Positions 1 through 10,335 of a DNA stretch of 64,000 nt are shown here, in pieces. The position numbers were made by a program, and so were the translations under genes. A model generated the notes under the pieces. That model was not told where the DNA came from. It ran no database searches and was given only the letters and a program-made list of their open reading frames with translations. Numbering within the stretch: position 1 is the first letter of the stretch; each line of letters starts with the position of its first letter. Source of the DNA: Ascarosepion bandense (lineage: Eukaryota; Mollusca; Cephalopoda; Sepiida; Sepiidae); contig JBBBDQ010001922.1 in NCBI GenBank assembly GCA_037127315.1, positions 151,001 through 215,000 on the forward strand, in the 5' to 3' direction.

Positions 1-805
1 TTAACCATTTCCTTATAAGGAAACATTTAGTATTCATTGACTGAGTGGTCACTGCTACTCAAGTTGCACTCTTTTTCACTCCCTGGTCATCAGGTTAGGA
101 TCAAAGTGTAGTATCTATTCTCGTCATCTTTAATAGTAATGGAAATATTAGTCATTTCCTTATAAGGAAACATTTAGTATTCATTGATTGAGCAGTCAGT
201 GCTTCTCAAGTTGCACTCTTTTTCACTCCCTGACTGTCAGGTTGGGATCAATGTGTAGTATCTATTCCCCTCATCACCATTTGAAATGGCAATGTTAGAA
301 ATTTCCTTATGAGGAAACATTTAGTATTCATTGACTGAGTGGTCAGTGCTACACAAGCTGCTCTCTTTTTCACTCCCTGATCATCAGGTTAAGATCAAAG
401 TGTAGTAGCTGTTGCTCTCATCTCTAATGGAAATGGAAACATTAACCATTTCCTTATAAAGAAATATTTAGTATTCATTGACTGAGTGGTCACTGCTACT
501 CAAGTTGCACTCTCTTTCACTCCCTGGTCATTAGGTTGAGATCAAAGTGTAGTATATATTCCCCTGATCTTTAATGGAAATGATAACATTAGTCGTTTCC
601 TTATAAGGAAACAATTAGCATTCATTGTCTGAATACCTAATGTTATTTGACTTGTAATTTTCTTCACTTTCTCTTAATTGTACTGGGTTCGAGGAGAAGG
701 ATCTGTCCTCCTTAACTCCAGTTGTAATATTAACCCTTTTTGTTAAAAGGAAACATTCGACATTCATTCATTGAACATCAATTGCTACTGTCGGTTGAAG
801 TCCTT
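1..805. repeat. 147-bp tandem satellite, about 5.4 copies
   Basis: Units begin with TTA at 1, 148, 295, 442 and 589, a constant 147-bp step; a sixth, more diverged unit starts at 730 after a 141-bp step. Each unit carries TTTCCTTATAAGGAAA, a perfect 16-bp palindrome, then a stretch ending in a CTGGTCATCAGGTT-like motif. A lone diverged copy lies at 32,091. No ORF is conserved. The family is not recognised. The array runs off the left edge, so its true size is unknown. Confidence 0.92.
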
Positions 806-810
806 AAAAT

Positions 811-893
811 CTTCTTTTTTTTTTAATTATATCACCCCAAGCAAGGCGATAACACTACTGATGCGCAGGGGGCTACGTAAGGGTAAAAAGAAT
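811..893 (-). mobile_element. 3' tail of jockey/CR1-like LINE, severely truncated
   Basis: Reading from the right, this is the 3' UTR end of the LINE family seen more fully at 2163-2707 and 33,694-34,330: the CCCCCTGCGCATCAGTAG segment, the CTTGGGGTGA motif and a terminal A tract, which is the T run at 814-825 on the plus strand. Only about 80 bp remain. Confidence 0.75.
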
Positions 894-1140
894 GGAAAAG
901 AGAAAACCGGAAACATCATCCTAAACAGGAAACAATGGATGAGCCTCTTCACCTGTTCAATAGATATGGGTGGAGTGTGAACCGGGCGATAGTTTAGTCT
1001 ATCTACTCCAATTGAAAAAATAGAAAAAGAAAAGAGTGAAAAGCTTGGAAAAGAGAAAACCGGAAACCGCATCCTAAACAGGAAACAATGGATGAGCCTC
1101 TTCACCTGTTCAATAGATATGGGTGGAGTGTGAACCGGGC
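894..1140. repeat. 94-bp direct duplication, 153-bp offset
   Basis: Positions 894-987 and 1047-1140 match except for a couple of bases (ACATCATCC versus ACCGCATCC). A 59-bp A-rich segment separates them. The left copy abuts the truncated LINE tail, so the duplication may involve the LINE insertion. No family is recognised. Confidence 0.85.
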
Positions 1141-1223
1141 ACTCTTAAAACGGTTTTTTCAGGGAAATACTTCGTTGTTTCCCTTTCCAGTATTGATGTG
1201 GTTTTTCTGCCTTTTTGTTTCAG

Positions 1224-1283
1224 ATAGTGTAGAATACGAACATATTGGTGACGTCAATATATTCTTATCTAATTACATGCGAT
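1224..1283 (+). CDS. Candidate internal exon of an unrecognised host gene
   Basis: A strong acceptor (polypyrimidine tract ending TTTTTGTTTCAG at 1223) precedes 60 bp of open sequence reading SVEYEHIGDVNIFLSNYMR, followed by the near-ideal donor GTAAGT at 1284. The exon begins with two bases of a split codon and ends with one base of the next (phase 1). That is exactly what the candidate exon at 1546 needs. I do not recognise the protein. Without transcript data it could be a decayed gene piece, but matching phases and good splice sites make chance less likely. Confidence 0.45.
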
Positions 1284-1545
1284 GTAAGTTCATGTTATTT
1301 GCGAAAGTTCCTTGTGATTCTGTAGGGCCAGTCTGCGAGGAACGAAGAAGGATAGTCTCCATCACCGGCTTCATTCGCTCGAAGTCAATCTGAGAAAGTG
1401 GGTGTATTGAACGGTTACTTCTGCTCATATAAACCAGAAGAAATTAACAAAGACTTCTTGTTATAACTTATGACTTTTAATTATTAGCAATAAATATTAC
1501 TTTATATTTGTTACGGTAATCTTATCAGTTTACCTCTAACCATAG

Positions 1546-1693
1546 TCGTACAGGAGGAAATTTTAGAGGCAAAACACAAGGGATTTGCCCTGGAAATGTA
1601 CACATCGTTTAACCTGGGGAGACTGCCACCCATCCCAGATTTCGTCTCGTACGCCTACGCCCATTACGTCGAAAGTAACGGCGTCTTTGCTAA
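1546..1693 (+). CDS. Candidate next exon of the same unrecognised host gene
   Basis: A CTCTAAC branch-like site and CATAG acceptor end at 1545. The exon supplies two bases to complete the split codon left at 1283, then encodes VQEEILEAKHKGFALEMYTS and FNLGRLPPIPDFVSYAYAHY, ending near VESNGVFA before a GTACTT donor at 1694. The stretch is clearly richer in G+C than its surroundings and has coding-like third positions. Spliced to 1224-1283 it gives an uninterrupted frame of about 69 residues. The frame stays open past the donor to a stop at 1796, so a terminal exon is the alternative. No domain was recognised. Confidence 0.5.
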
Positions 1694-2162
1694 GTACTTT
1701 CTATTATTACAAGGTTTTCACAAACAAGTTTTTAATACATATTTTTCAGCTATTGTATTAATTATGGTTGACTCGTCTTTATTTCCTGCTGATTAATAAA
1801 CTAACTCATGGCCCAGATGTTTTATAAGCAACTGCGGTGAAATTTGAGCAAATTTTAACACCACTGCCTACGCCAACTTAAAAAAAAAAATTGAAATACT
1901 TAAAATTAAACAAAAGAGTTAGTGAATACGTTATTTTATACTATATTTGAGGATTCTGCCAATTCTTTAAGTTTACTCATATTAAAATGTATTTTTCTAT
2001 TTATTCGACCCAAACACAAAAAACTATTATTTAAGCAATGAGAAGACTAATTCTTGGGTAATTCCCTTATAAAAAGAAATCAGTTTATGTCCAGTGGATA
2101 TAGCACAAGAAACATCTGACATTGAATATAAAGGCCCCTCCTCAAAAAAAAAAAAAAAAAAA
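1694..2162. other. AT-rich stretch, presumed intron
   Basis: No convincing exon, RNA gene or known repeat was seen. It ends in an A run at 2144-2162 that directly precedes a LINE fragment. Confidence 0.4.
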
Positions 2163-2707
2163 TCACTAATCGTATGCAGCCACTTTCCCATCGTCGAAAT
2201 GTGGCCTCCCTCTGTCTCTTCTATAAATACTTTCATGGCTTCTGCTCGGATGAGCTTAAGTCACTGATGCCTCCTCAACAGGTGTTTACCCGTTCAACCA
2301 GACTGGCAACTGGGTCCCACCCATTCACAGTCAGGTTAGCCAAACGCAGACGACAATTCTACTCCTGCAGCTTCCTCTCTCGCACTTCCCGCCTGTGGAA
2401 CTCACTCCCGTATTCTTGCTTTCCTGACGGCTACGACCTCCAGAAATTTAAAAGCAAAGTTAATACTCACCTACTAACCACTGGCCTCTAGCTCTCTCCC
2501 CTCCCCTGTATAACCTTCCCTTTCTCTCCGCCCATGTACCTGTCATTGCACCTGCTTTCTCAGCTTTCTATTGTTCCTTTCTAACTAGCTTGTACTCCTC
2601 ACTCTTTTGTAATTAATCTCTTTACATTTATGTAACCCCCTGCACATCAGTGGCGTTTCTGCCTTGATCGGGGTGAAATGATTAAAAAAAAAAAAAAAAA
2701 AAAAAAA
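2163..2707 (+). mobile_element. 5'-truncated jockey/CR1-like LINE with poly(A)
   Basis: The open frame at 2174-2491 encodes the C-terminal end of the ORF2 reverse transcriptase protein: HRRNVASLCLFYKYFHGFCS, a TRLATGSHPFTV segment, SRTSRLWNSLPYSCFPDGY and a final KVNTHLL block. The 3' UTR follows with CCCCCTGCACATCAGTGGCG and TCGGGGTGAAATGATT, then a poly(A) run to 2707. It is inserted just after an older A run. The RT core and endonuclease are missing, so it is a dead copy. The same tail recurs at 811, 17.1, 19.0, 33.7, 43.4 and 60.2 kb. Confidence 0.93.
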
Positions 2708-2888
2708 TGTCCATTGGTAAGATAGTACAAATGAGTTTGTTATAAATGTGTTATTGTTATCTAGTGGTTACTAGTCGAATCAATCCTTGTGTCAATTATT
2801 GAAAGACAAATTAAACGAGAACGAACAACTGACATCTCAATAAAAAAATATCAAAGAAATCAACGTGTATCCCATATCTTCCAATCGA

Positions 2889-2935
2889 TGAACACCTGAT
2901 GATGACTAGTTGTTACTTAGTCGAAATGTCGTGTT
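2889..2935 (+). ncRNA. Hammerhead-like motif of a Penelope-type tail
   Basis: CTGATGAT is followed by GACTA-loop-TAGTC and then GAAATGTCG. This resembles the hammerhead core (CUGAUGA, stem II, GAAA) with one extra base before stem II. No good stem I was found, so it is probably an inactive relic. Similar motifs occur at 7.9, 13.2, 27.3, 41.3 and 59.0 kb. Confidence 0.45.
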
Positions 2936-4058
2936 TATAATATCGATATCAACCAAGATGAAAACAAAAGTTCAAATAATACAATAATATTTTAGAAAAT
3001 GAGTTTATCATCTGGCTGGAGAGGTGACCAGCAGAAATATTTTAAGATATTAAATTATCTATATTTGAGAACATAGGGGGCAAAGGTGGGGGAAATCAGT
3101 TAATAAACTTATCAAAGATTATTTAAAAGTGAAGGTGTATACCTATCATTACATTTCTCTCTTCATTTTTTTAAATTGTTTTTTTTTTTAAATATTTTTT
3201 TTTAACATTAACTCACCATATAAGCAAACCAATGTTTGTCGGATCATTTCCCGATTTCTATTCTTAACAGAATCTCATTGGGTGTTTGTTGGTGATATCA
3301 CAGGCACAACGTGAGGTAGTCTTCGTGAATGTTAATTTAAATAAAAGGGTTCCCCGGTGATTGAAAATAAAGGAAAAAAGCCAATGTTATTAGGACGTGG
3401 ATTTCCTCTCTCCCTCTTTCCATTTCAGTTGATATTTAACATTGAGATTGTCAGGCTAGAAGGTCGACTTTACAGACTTGATGTATTAGAGTTATTTATC
3501 TGAGTCATTTTCGCTTTTAAAAAGAAAATGTTTGAACTGATAAATACCAGAGGTCAGAGGTTTTTAAAAAAAACTTGTCGACTGGAGATACCAGTGACGA
3601 CTGGAAGATTGTGTGTGTGTATGCAGGATAGTCAGACGTGGGCTGGGATGTCATGTAGCTATCAACTTCAATTATTTTCCTACAATTTAACCAAAAAGAA
3701 ATTCTTTAAAAAAAAAAATTGAGGAAAGTATAATTACAAAAATGAAAAGCAATTAGATAAAATCTTAATTTACTCACGCGAGTAATTTAAAAAAAAATTT
3801 ACTAATCTGTAGTAATTAATTCTTTTAAGTTATTAAATAGAATTCGCGACAAACATTTCAATCAGCAATATTATCGGTCCTGATCTTCGCTTGAGTCGGT
3901 TTCCCACCCTCCATTAGGTTGCTAACCCGTTCCCATCCGCCATGTCATTTCTATAACATTTTTCATGGTAATTGTTCGGATCAACTCTTGGCTATGGTAC
4001 ATAGTTTATGAATTGAAGTGTTTTACCAGACTCGTGACGAGGCCTCACCAATTTACGG
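2936..4058. other. AT-rich stretch without a recognised gene
   Basis: Contains homopolymer runs and a short weak open frame at 3528-3722 with no recognisable motif. Nothing else was supported. Confidence 0.5.
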
Positions 4059-4059
4059 T

Positions 4060-4256
4060 TGAGTTGGTTAGATCTAACCAAAATTTCTATGTTAACAGTT
4101 AATTTTCTCGCACATCTCGCTTGTAGAACTCCCTTTCGGCTCTATTTTTCAGCCAACCTTTATCTGCAAAAATTTAAATACAATGCCAATCGCTATCTAC
4201 TGTTCCCCCGACTACTCTTTCCTTTTCCCGCTCATTTTCAATGTATTTGTTCCTAA
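4060..4256 (+). mobile_element. Highly decayed jockey/CR1-like LINE C-terminus
   Basis: Across frames the segment still shows the family signature: Phe-Ser-Arg-Thr-Ser-Arg-Leu-Trp-Asn-Ser (TTCTCGCACATCTCGC region), then a leucine-lysine-phenylalanine-lysine block equivalent to LQEFKCKVN. There are frameshifts and a lost FPDGYN block. It is a remnant only. Confidence 0.55.
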
Positions 4257-5534
4257 TTCTTCCAGAGAGAATAACAATTTGTGTATTAGCGACTTTACAT
4301 ATATGCTTGGGGTAAAATCAATTTTAAAAAAAATTGCATCAGCATAAAATCAGAGGTAGAACATACACGGAATCCATTATAAAAATTCAGAATATGGAAT
4401 TAGTAAATACCTCGGCATATGAATCAGTTATATTCACTCGCCCGATCGACTCAGTCAATTAAAAACTTAATTGGGCGATTAAAGTTTATTGCCTTACTCG
4501 CCAGCGGTTGATTAAAAATCTCGCAATGAAACGTGTCCCTTCAAATATAGAAAAAGAAAATCTGATTCCTTTTACAACCCAAAAGTCTGCCACTGAAGAT
4601 TCGCAGTTTACTTAGAATGACCTACAATGACATTATTAAACTCTGGTCTTATGCATGGCGCCTGATTTACGTCGAAATGTCTGGTTAAACAAAAGACAGT
4701 AACATCCCACAATCATCAAAGCAAGATCTGACAAATCGCTTTTATCGTCCCGGTCAGTGTAAACATTCGTTTACTTAAAGGTTCCAGAGTGGAGCCAAAA
4801 TGTCTCTATCGCCCAGATTAAAGGCGCTCACAGATTTTTAGGAACTCATTTGGAAAAATATCATCCTTGACTCAACATCTATATTTCATCCCCGCTTACG
4901 AAAATTAAAAACGAACATTTGAAAGAAAAAAACAATACGCATACTTCTTTCAACCACGCATCCAAAAACAAATTATACAAGTAATTTTTTTTATAGAAAA
5001 TCGTTGAGAAAATCAGATTTGTTATTCTTTTATCATCTATGAAATGGAGGTTGTAGTCAAACAGAAGAAACTACGAATTAGGTACATCCAGTAAATTGCT
5101 AAAAAAAAAACAACAGCATATCATGATGTTAACTTAATAAAAACAAAGTGTTATCATGAAAATGTTTATGCTCTTATAAAGAGGAAAGATCAACTTTTGT
5201 TGTCATTATTTTTAAAAAATTTTAATTCTTTCTAACGCGCTCAAAATTTTAATTCAAATTTCATTTTTTGTTTTTCGTCAGCGATTCACGCTATGTTAAC
5301 GTAAGGCGACTATTAAGAAAATAGAGTCGGTCGAGTAAAATGATTTTGAGGCGAGTAAATTTTCCTTTGTTTGTAACAATATTTTCTTGTTTCTTAATAG
5401 TTAGCTTAACCTTTGAAAAGCATCTTTCATTATTTCAATGAGCCGTCAGTTTTTAGTGTCGGACTTTCTGTTCTCTATTAAAACAATTTTCAGATGTTGT
5501 GTTTGTTTGATTTCTGTACCTCTAATTTATTCTG
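4257..5534. other. AT-rich stretch without a recognised gene
   Basis: No open frame with a known motif, no clear tandem repeat and no terminal repeats were seen. It is likely old decayed repeat sequence. Confidence 0.4.
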
Positions 5535-5815
5535 TGATGGACTGGGGTAGGAAATGTATGGTAAATTTTAATACCTCCAAAACGAAGCTGCTCTCATTTA
5601 ACTATCATAGAGGCTCTTTCATAGCCACCATCAGAATTGGAGAGTCTCACACCGCGCCTCCTTGGCCTCACTCTCTCAATCGACCTGAAGTGGAACGACT
5701 ACATTGAATCTATAGCTGCATCTATTGCTAAAAAGGTGGGGATCACTGTGTTGATCCAGAAAGTTTTTGTCTGCTTAGAGTCCATTTTGCACACTTAAAA
5801 AATCTATACTCGCTC
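5535..5815 (+). mobile_element. Decayed jockey/CR1-like LINE internal fragment
   Basis: The frame opens with MVNFNTSKTKLLSFNYHRGS, equivalent to the ANFNASKTKLLSVNHHR region at 59.7 kb. It then shifts frame into LRLLGLTLSIDLKWNDYIES, the conserved segment after the RT palm domain. At least one frameshift separates the halves. The 3' part of the element is absent here. Confidence 0.75.
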
Positions 5816-5935
5816 ATGAATAAAGATGCACACATCCAACATTCCTAACTGGCTAAAATCAGACAATGGACAAACTTATCTGCTTTACTTAGTAGACGTG
5901 TACTGTAACCCATTTTAATTCTTCAAAACAAACTA

Positions 5936-6332
5936 TATACTCTACCGGCCATAATTATCAGGCAACGCCATTGTCTTAAAAAAAAGATGTATTTCATACT
6001 GTTTTTTAGTATTTATTGCCAAATGAATAATTGTAAATGAAAATTTAATGGTTCTTTTGTTAATATTGCACAATAACATGTGCATCAAATGAATTTATGA
6101 ATATTTAATAATTACCTTTATTGCAGTTTCATCAGTGAAAGAATGAAAAACATTAAGGTTGATTCGGAAGTGTTCGTCTTTGCTTTCTTGCCTTGTAAAA
6201 TTTGCAAAGTAATAACAAAAGAATCATTCTATTTTCATTTAGAATTATCCACTTAAAAATAGTATGAAATACATCATTTCTTTTAAAAAAAAACTGGGGT
6301 TGCCTAATACTTATGGCTGGTAGTGTATATGA
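5936..6332. mobile_element. Long-TIR MITE, Tc1/mariner-type ends
   Basis: The left end CCGGCCATAATTATCAGGCA and the reverse complement of the right end (CCAGCCATAAGTATTAGGCA) match. Similarity continues inward for more than 100 bp on each side, giving a foldback-like element of about 400 bp with no transposase ORF. Ends lie in a TATA context, consistent with TA targets. Related copies: 36,285-36,345, 36,590-36,628, 37,444-37,732 and 38,525-38,678. Confidence 0.8.
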
Positions 6333-6401
6333 TAATAAAATTTTGTCGACTCTCGTCAGGATTATCAGGTCAATGCAAACTGTTCTTTCCTTAGTTCTAT
6401 G

Positions 6402-6521
6402 GCTTACGGCCATATCACGTTGAATACACCGGTTCTCGCTCAATCACCGAAGTTAAGTAACGTTGAGCCTGGTCAGTACTTAGATGGGTGACCGTTTGGG
6501 AATACCAGGTGCTGTAAGCGT
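6402..6521 (+). rRNA. Full-length 5S rRNA-like sequence, gene or young pseudogene
   Basis: 120 bp align along the whole animal 5S rRNA: GCTTACGGCCATATCACGTT start, CACCGAAGTTAAG internal promoter region, GATGGGTGACC, GGGAATACCAGGTGCTGTAA and a GC end. The terminal helix pairs GCTTAC with GTAAGC. Several C-to-T and G-to-A changes against the usual animal 5S (for example GTTTGGG for GCCTGGG) suggest decay. No TTTT terminator follows; a SINE head starts 10 bp downstream. A dispersed 5S pseudogene is most likely, but a divergent 5S locus cannot be excluded. Confidence 0.8.
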
Positions 6522-6530
6522 TTAGTGACG

Positions 6531-6690
6531 GATGTGCGTCGTGGTGCAGTGGATATCAGAAATCGGTGAGCCGAGTTCGAATTCCAGTTGAATACCCTGC
6601 ATTCACTTAAGCACTGGTACTGGGAAAGGTATTAATCCGCCCCTTCCCTCTACTTATGGGTTAAATACCAAGGGTAGGACTTGGGGACCC
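6531..6690 (+). mobile_element. tRNA-derived SINE, family 1, truncated tail
   Basis: The head has an A-box-like GTGGTGCAGTGG and a B box in GAGTTCGAATTCC, followed by the body motif CTGGGAAAGGTATTAATCCG and TTATGGGTTAAAT. The hairpin-rich 3' tail of full copies (such as 15,083) is missing. Confidence 0.85.
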
Positions 6691-7267
6691 TGCCCTTAAA
6701 AATAAATCACAATGAATCTTGATACTCGAAAAGAAAAAAAGTATTACTAGACACAAAATTTATATAAAAACAACAATATATTGTTGAAAGAAAAAGGTAT
6801 TACCAGCAATAAATAAATAAAATGTAGTTCGCAATAAATGACCCGCCGAGGTGTTGATATGCCATAAAAACAAAAACAACCACCCAACCTTAGCTGCATA
6901 GTATACGATTTTCCAGGGCTACATACAGTTTTGAATTCAAATTTTTCTTTCTCTTTGACCGGTGGTCCACCAATGCACCTAGCCTGTCCTACCATTTACC
7001 CATAGTCAGAGGGAGAAAAGTTATTCATACCTTTCCCAATGTTATTAGTACGTAAGTGAAGCTAATGAACCCGACTTGAAAATAGGAGACGGAATGCGTC
7101 ATGAAAAGAATGAGGTCGAATAACTTCATTAAACAGAAGAACAAGTTACGGAAAATTCCGGAGATTAACGAAATGGAATTAACAACCGACATATTTTGTT
7201 GCTTTGTTTGAACATTATTTTTAATTGATATTCTTATTTGAGTAGATATTCTGTTTTTAATTAAACA

Positions 7268-7271
<4 letters not shown>
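6691..7271. other. No gene recognised; fragment of dispersed repeat A
   Basis: Around 6770-6870 there is weak similarity to repeat A of 11,405 (GAGGTTGATATGC-type motif). Open frames at 6747-6995 and 7025-7273 on the minus strand show no motif and are AT-biased. Confidence 0.35.

Positions 7272-7321
<50 letters not shown>
7272..7321. repeat. (TA)n microsatellite
   Basis: About 25 uninterrupted TA dinucleotides. Confidence 0.97.
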
Positions 7322-7327
<6 letters not shown>

Positions 7328-7936
7328 TTAAATTTAACTCGTGAATTGCGAATATCCTTTAGATATCTAAGAAAATTATGTTCGAGAATGTGTGTGTGTG
7401 TGTGTGTACTTTTAGTAATGGATTCTTTTGAGATCTACCCTTGAAGTTAATATTTTTAATTCTAAACTTAAGATTTATATTTAAATTTCTATGTCCAAAT
7501 TTTTTTCTATAAAATTTATCCCAGTCATTATTTATTTAAACTAAGATCTCTTTGGTAAATTTGTCAATGTTTTTTCAACATTGATGGTAGCAGCTTTCTT
7601 TTGTTTCTATGAGAATAATTTCTTCTTATCTTACGTCCCAGTCAACCACCCCTTCCCCCACACTTTTTCTTTTTTCTTTACGTTTCCCCTACCACTTCTA
7701 TCCCTCTGACATGGCTAAATTTAACTTTTAATCTCTTGACTCAGGTATGGGGGAGGGGTATGTCTTCTAATATGAGACATAGGTATCTGTCTGCTTTCCC
7801 CTTTTTACTTCCTTAAATTCAAAAATTGTTAATCCCACCCCATTTTATTTTCCTGTGAATGAATGATTTTTTTTAGACTTCTACCGGTAATAAATCTTTT
7901 GTCATTTCAATTTGAGGAAATAAAATTTCCGTTTCG

Positions 7937-7985
7937 CCGTTGCTGAAGAAGCGAGGATTTCCTCGTAGAAATGGCTATTCAACGG
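7937..7985 (+). ncRNA. Hammerhead-like three-way fold, probable relic
   Basis: CCGTTG (7937-7942) pairs perfectly with CAACGG (7980-7985). Inside lie CTGAAGAA, a hairpin GCGAGG-ATTT-CCTCGT, then AGAAATGG. The layout (closing stem, CUGAnGA, stem II, GAAA) mimics a hammerhead, but the core has extra or changed bases (CTGAAGA for CUGAUGA), so cleavage is doubtful. Confidence 0.4.
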
Positions 7986-8713
7986 ATTTAAATATCGAAA
8001 TTTTTGTTTATATATATATATATATTTCTACCGGTCTGAATATTTATGAGAATTTTTTTCTGAAAATGAGTGTCAGCAGGCAGGATTCGACTTGATTAAT
8101 TCGTCTACTTGTTTTAAAGTTCCTATTATGCGTTTTAACGTTCTCATTGTAAGTTCAAAATAAAGCGTAAGCTAATAAGTTAATCTATAAGGCCTGCCGA
8201 TACCAAAACGTTGAAACCATAGTCGAGTAGTCGGCTTATCTTTGTAATTTTAATATTTACGCTCTGCATGACAAAATTTTATCTTTTATTTTTTTCCTTT
8301 AAACGTGTGATTTTAAAAGATCAAAAGCACTGAGAACTATGCCGGGTGTAGCATCGGGGAATTATTATTATTGTTCACCTCAGTCGTGGCCTAGTGGCCT
8401 TCTTGGAGCCCAAATAACATCAGATCTATCCAGTACTCTGTATTCTAACCTATTTTAGTAATTTTATCGTCTGACTAGATTTAATTTCTATTTCGATTTG
8501 ACGCCGTTCAAGGTGATCAGTAATGGATACAACAATCTTTTGTTTTTTATTTGTTTTTGTTCAATACCTGACATCTTTTTTTGATGTTGTTCCCCGTGAC
8601 TGGATTCGATTTGCTGATAGCTTTTGATTCATTATTTCGAATAAAAACTTTTTTTTGTGTTTAAATCAGTTTTCACAATTCTCAATGGAACAGTTTTTTA
8701 CACTATCATATGT

Positions 8714-8714
<1 letters not shown>

Positions 8715-8756
<42 letters not shown>
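8715..8756. repeat. (TA)n microsatellite abutting a Helitron
   Basis: TA repeat ending at the 3' terminus of the minus-strand Helitron at 8757. Confidence 0.95.
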
Positions 8757-8757
<1 letters not shown>

Positions 8758-9130
8758 TAACAATATAGCCCGGCGTTGCTCGGGTGTAATGAAAGATTTG
8801 ATTTAAAACTAATCCATGGTCCTGGAATACACGGACTCTTTGGATGTTGGCACGAAAGACTAAAAAGCAATAGTTGTTTCCAGTTTAAGCGAAACTGAAT
8901 GGATGTAAGTCAAATTTTCATTTCCTGGTATTGATATCAAATAAGTTTTTTCATCGTAAACTGAATTTTGAAGTCTAAATAAAAACTCTGATTAAATGGT
9001 ATCATGGCTGAGACTAAGAACTACAATTATACCTACTTAGAGCCAAACCCGAAGCAAAAACTAAAATATAAGGGCTGAAAAAAATACAGACATACAGGCA
9101 GATAAACAGACACACACACAAACATCTTGC

Positions 9131-9174
<44 letters not shown>

Positions 9175-9462
9175 CGATTTTCTGCACTATTGTAAGAACT
9201 GCAACCTTGAAACTTCTGAATATCATTTCTTATGTCTTTGTCTAACAGTGTATCAAATTTGATTAAAATCGGACTACTCCTTCTATGACCCAATTTTTTC
9301 GATTATCGATTTTCTATATTTATCGGGGGTACCTCGACACAAAACTTAGCTAAAAACATTCGCAGACGCTTATAGTACAACTGTGTAAATTTTCAAGAAA
9401 ATCGGTTCAGCCGTTTCGGACTCTATAGGTAACGGACACACAAACACAGACAAACAATACCA
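8757..9462 (-). mobile_element. Non-autonomous Helitron, nearly complete
   Basis: On the minus strand it ends with the hairpin CCCGAGCAACGCCGGG, then CTATATTGTTAG before T, the Helitron 3' structure in slightly mutated form. The body is shared with 18,154, 46,395 and 52,578, including the GGTTCAGCCGTTTCGGA-type block near the 5' side and an internal (TA)n at 9137-9171. The first 30 or so bases of the 5' end are not evident. Confidence 0.75.
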
Positions 9463-9589
9463 AATCAATGAGGGTGCCTCCGGGTGAAGTTATTGTGATT
9501 AAACATGTGTAACAGATCATGATTACTGAGTAGTAAGTTCAATCCTCGATGAATGCACCATACCTGTAGTTTTGTGTCATAATTCTTCT

Positions 9590-9866
9590 TCATGTTCCGT
9601 GTCCCTTCAGGACATAGTCGATCATGGACTTCCACTTGGCTCTGTCTCTTGTCACTCTCAGCAATTTTTCTCTTGGTATCTCTTCAAAGCCCCGCTCCGT
9701 CAACCATTTGCTCAGACCTAACAAGTACGTCTCGCGCTGCTTTCCCCTGTCTCTTCTTTCATGTATGAGACCTGTGAGTATCAAGTTCTCCTGGCCCTCC
9801 TTCCTCATTACGGGTCCCAGGAACCTCATTTGTCTCTTCCTGATATTTATTATCAGTTTTCTTAAA
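9590..9866 (-). mobile_element. RTE-like LINE, extreme C-terminus
   Basis: The minus-strand frame 9590-9829 reads LGPVMRKEGQENLILTGLI, then a Lys-Gln-Arg-Glu block and TRDRAKWKSMIDYVLKGHGT before the stop. This is the C-terminal end of the RTE-like endonuclease/RT protein also at 15,985-17,840 and 44,450-45,372. Only the last 90 residues or so survive. Confidence 0.85.
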
Positions 9867-10136
9867 ATACCAAATTAACGAACTGTCAGTATTTAGAATC
9901 CTAGTCACAAGCCTTCATAGAATTGAAATCAGGTAAATTTCCTATATCTATATTCCAACGTCTCCACCACTCTTACAAGGATGGTCATCTAAAAATCTTT
10001 ATAGAATGTAAATGTTATTTTTTGTGGGCTTAGCCCGCAGTGAAGGCGTCAAGACGCTATGTCAGCACCGTTATGTCCCCAAAATGTCCTATGTACGATA
10101 ACAAAAAAAAAATAAATAAAATAAAATAAAGGTTTA

Positions 10137-10335
10137 TCATGTCAGTCAGTTAAGTCCCATACGTGATACACGCTTTGGGCGATCATGTCTCGAAAGAGAC
10201 ATGACTGACTGGGCAGAAGATTACTTCACAGTAGGTTGCCATTGCTTTCTGCGGTAGACTGATTGCCAGCCTAGGCTATAGAACCCAATCTGTCCAATTA
10301 TTTAACCCATAACAGGAGGGGAAGGCACCTTTCAA
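10137..10335 (-). mobile_element. tRNA-derived SINE family 1, 3' half
   Basis: Reading minus: TTAACCCATAA-type body, AGATTGGGTTCTATAG, the GTTGCCATTGC block reversed, then the hairpin tail with CATGTCTC-TTTC-GAGACATG and the closing repeats CAGTCAGT/ACTGACTG. The promoter head is absent. Confidence 0.85.

Noticed and set aside
1694..1800. Terminal exon running to the stop at 1796 with overlapping AATAAA
   Set aside because: Coding character drops after 1693 and the AATAAA overlaps the stop codon, leaving no 3' UTR. An internal exon is preferred.
6531..6600. Functional tRNA gene
   Set aside because: The A and B boxes belong to a repeated SINE head. No cloverleaf with a normal acceptor stem is present.
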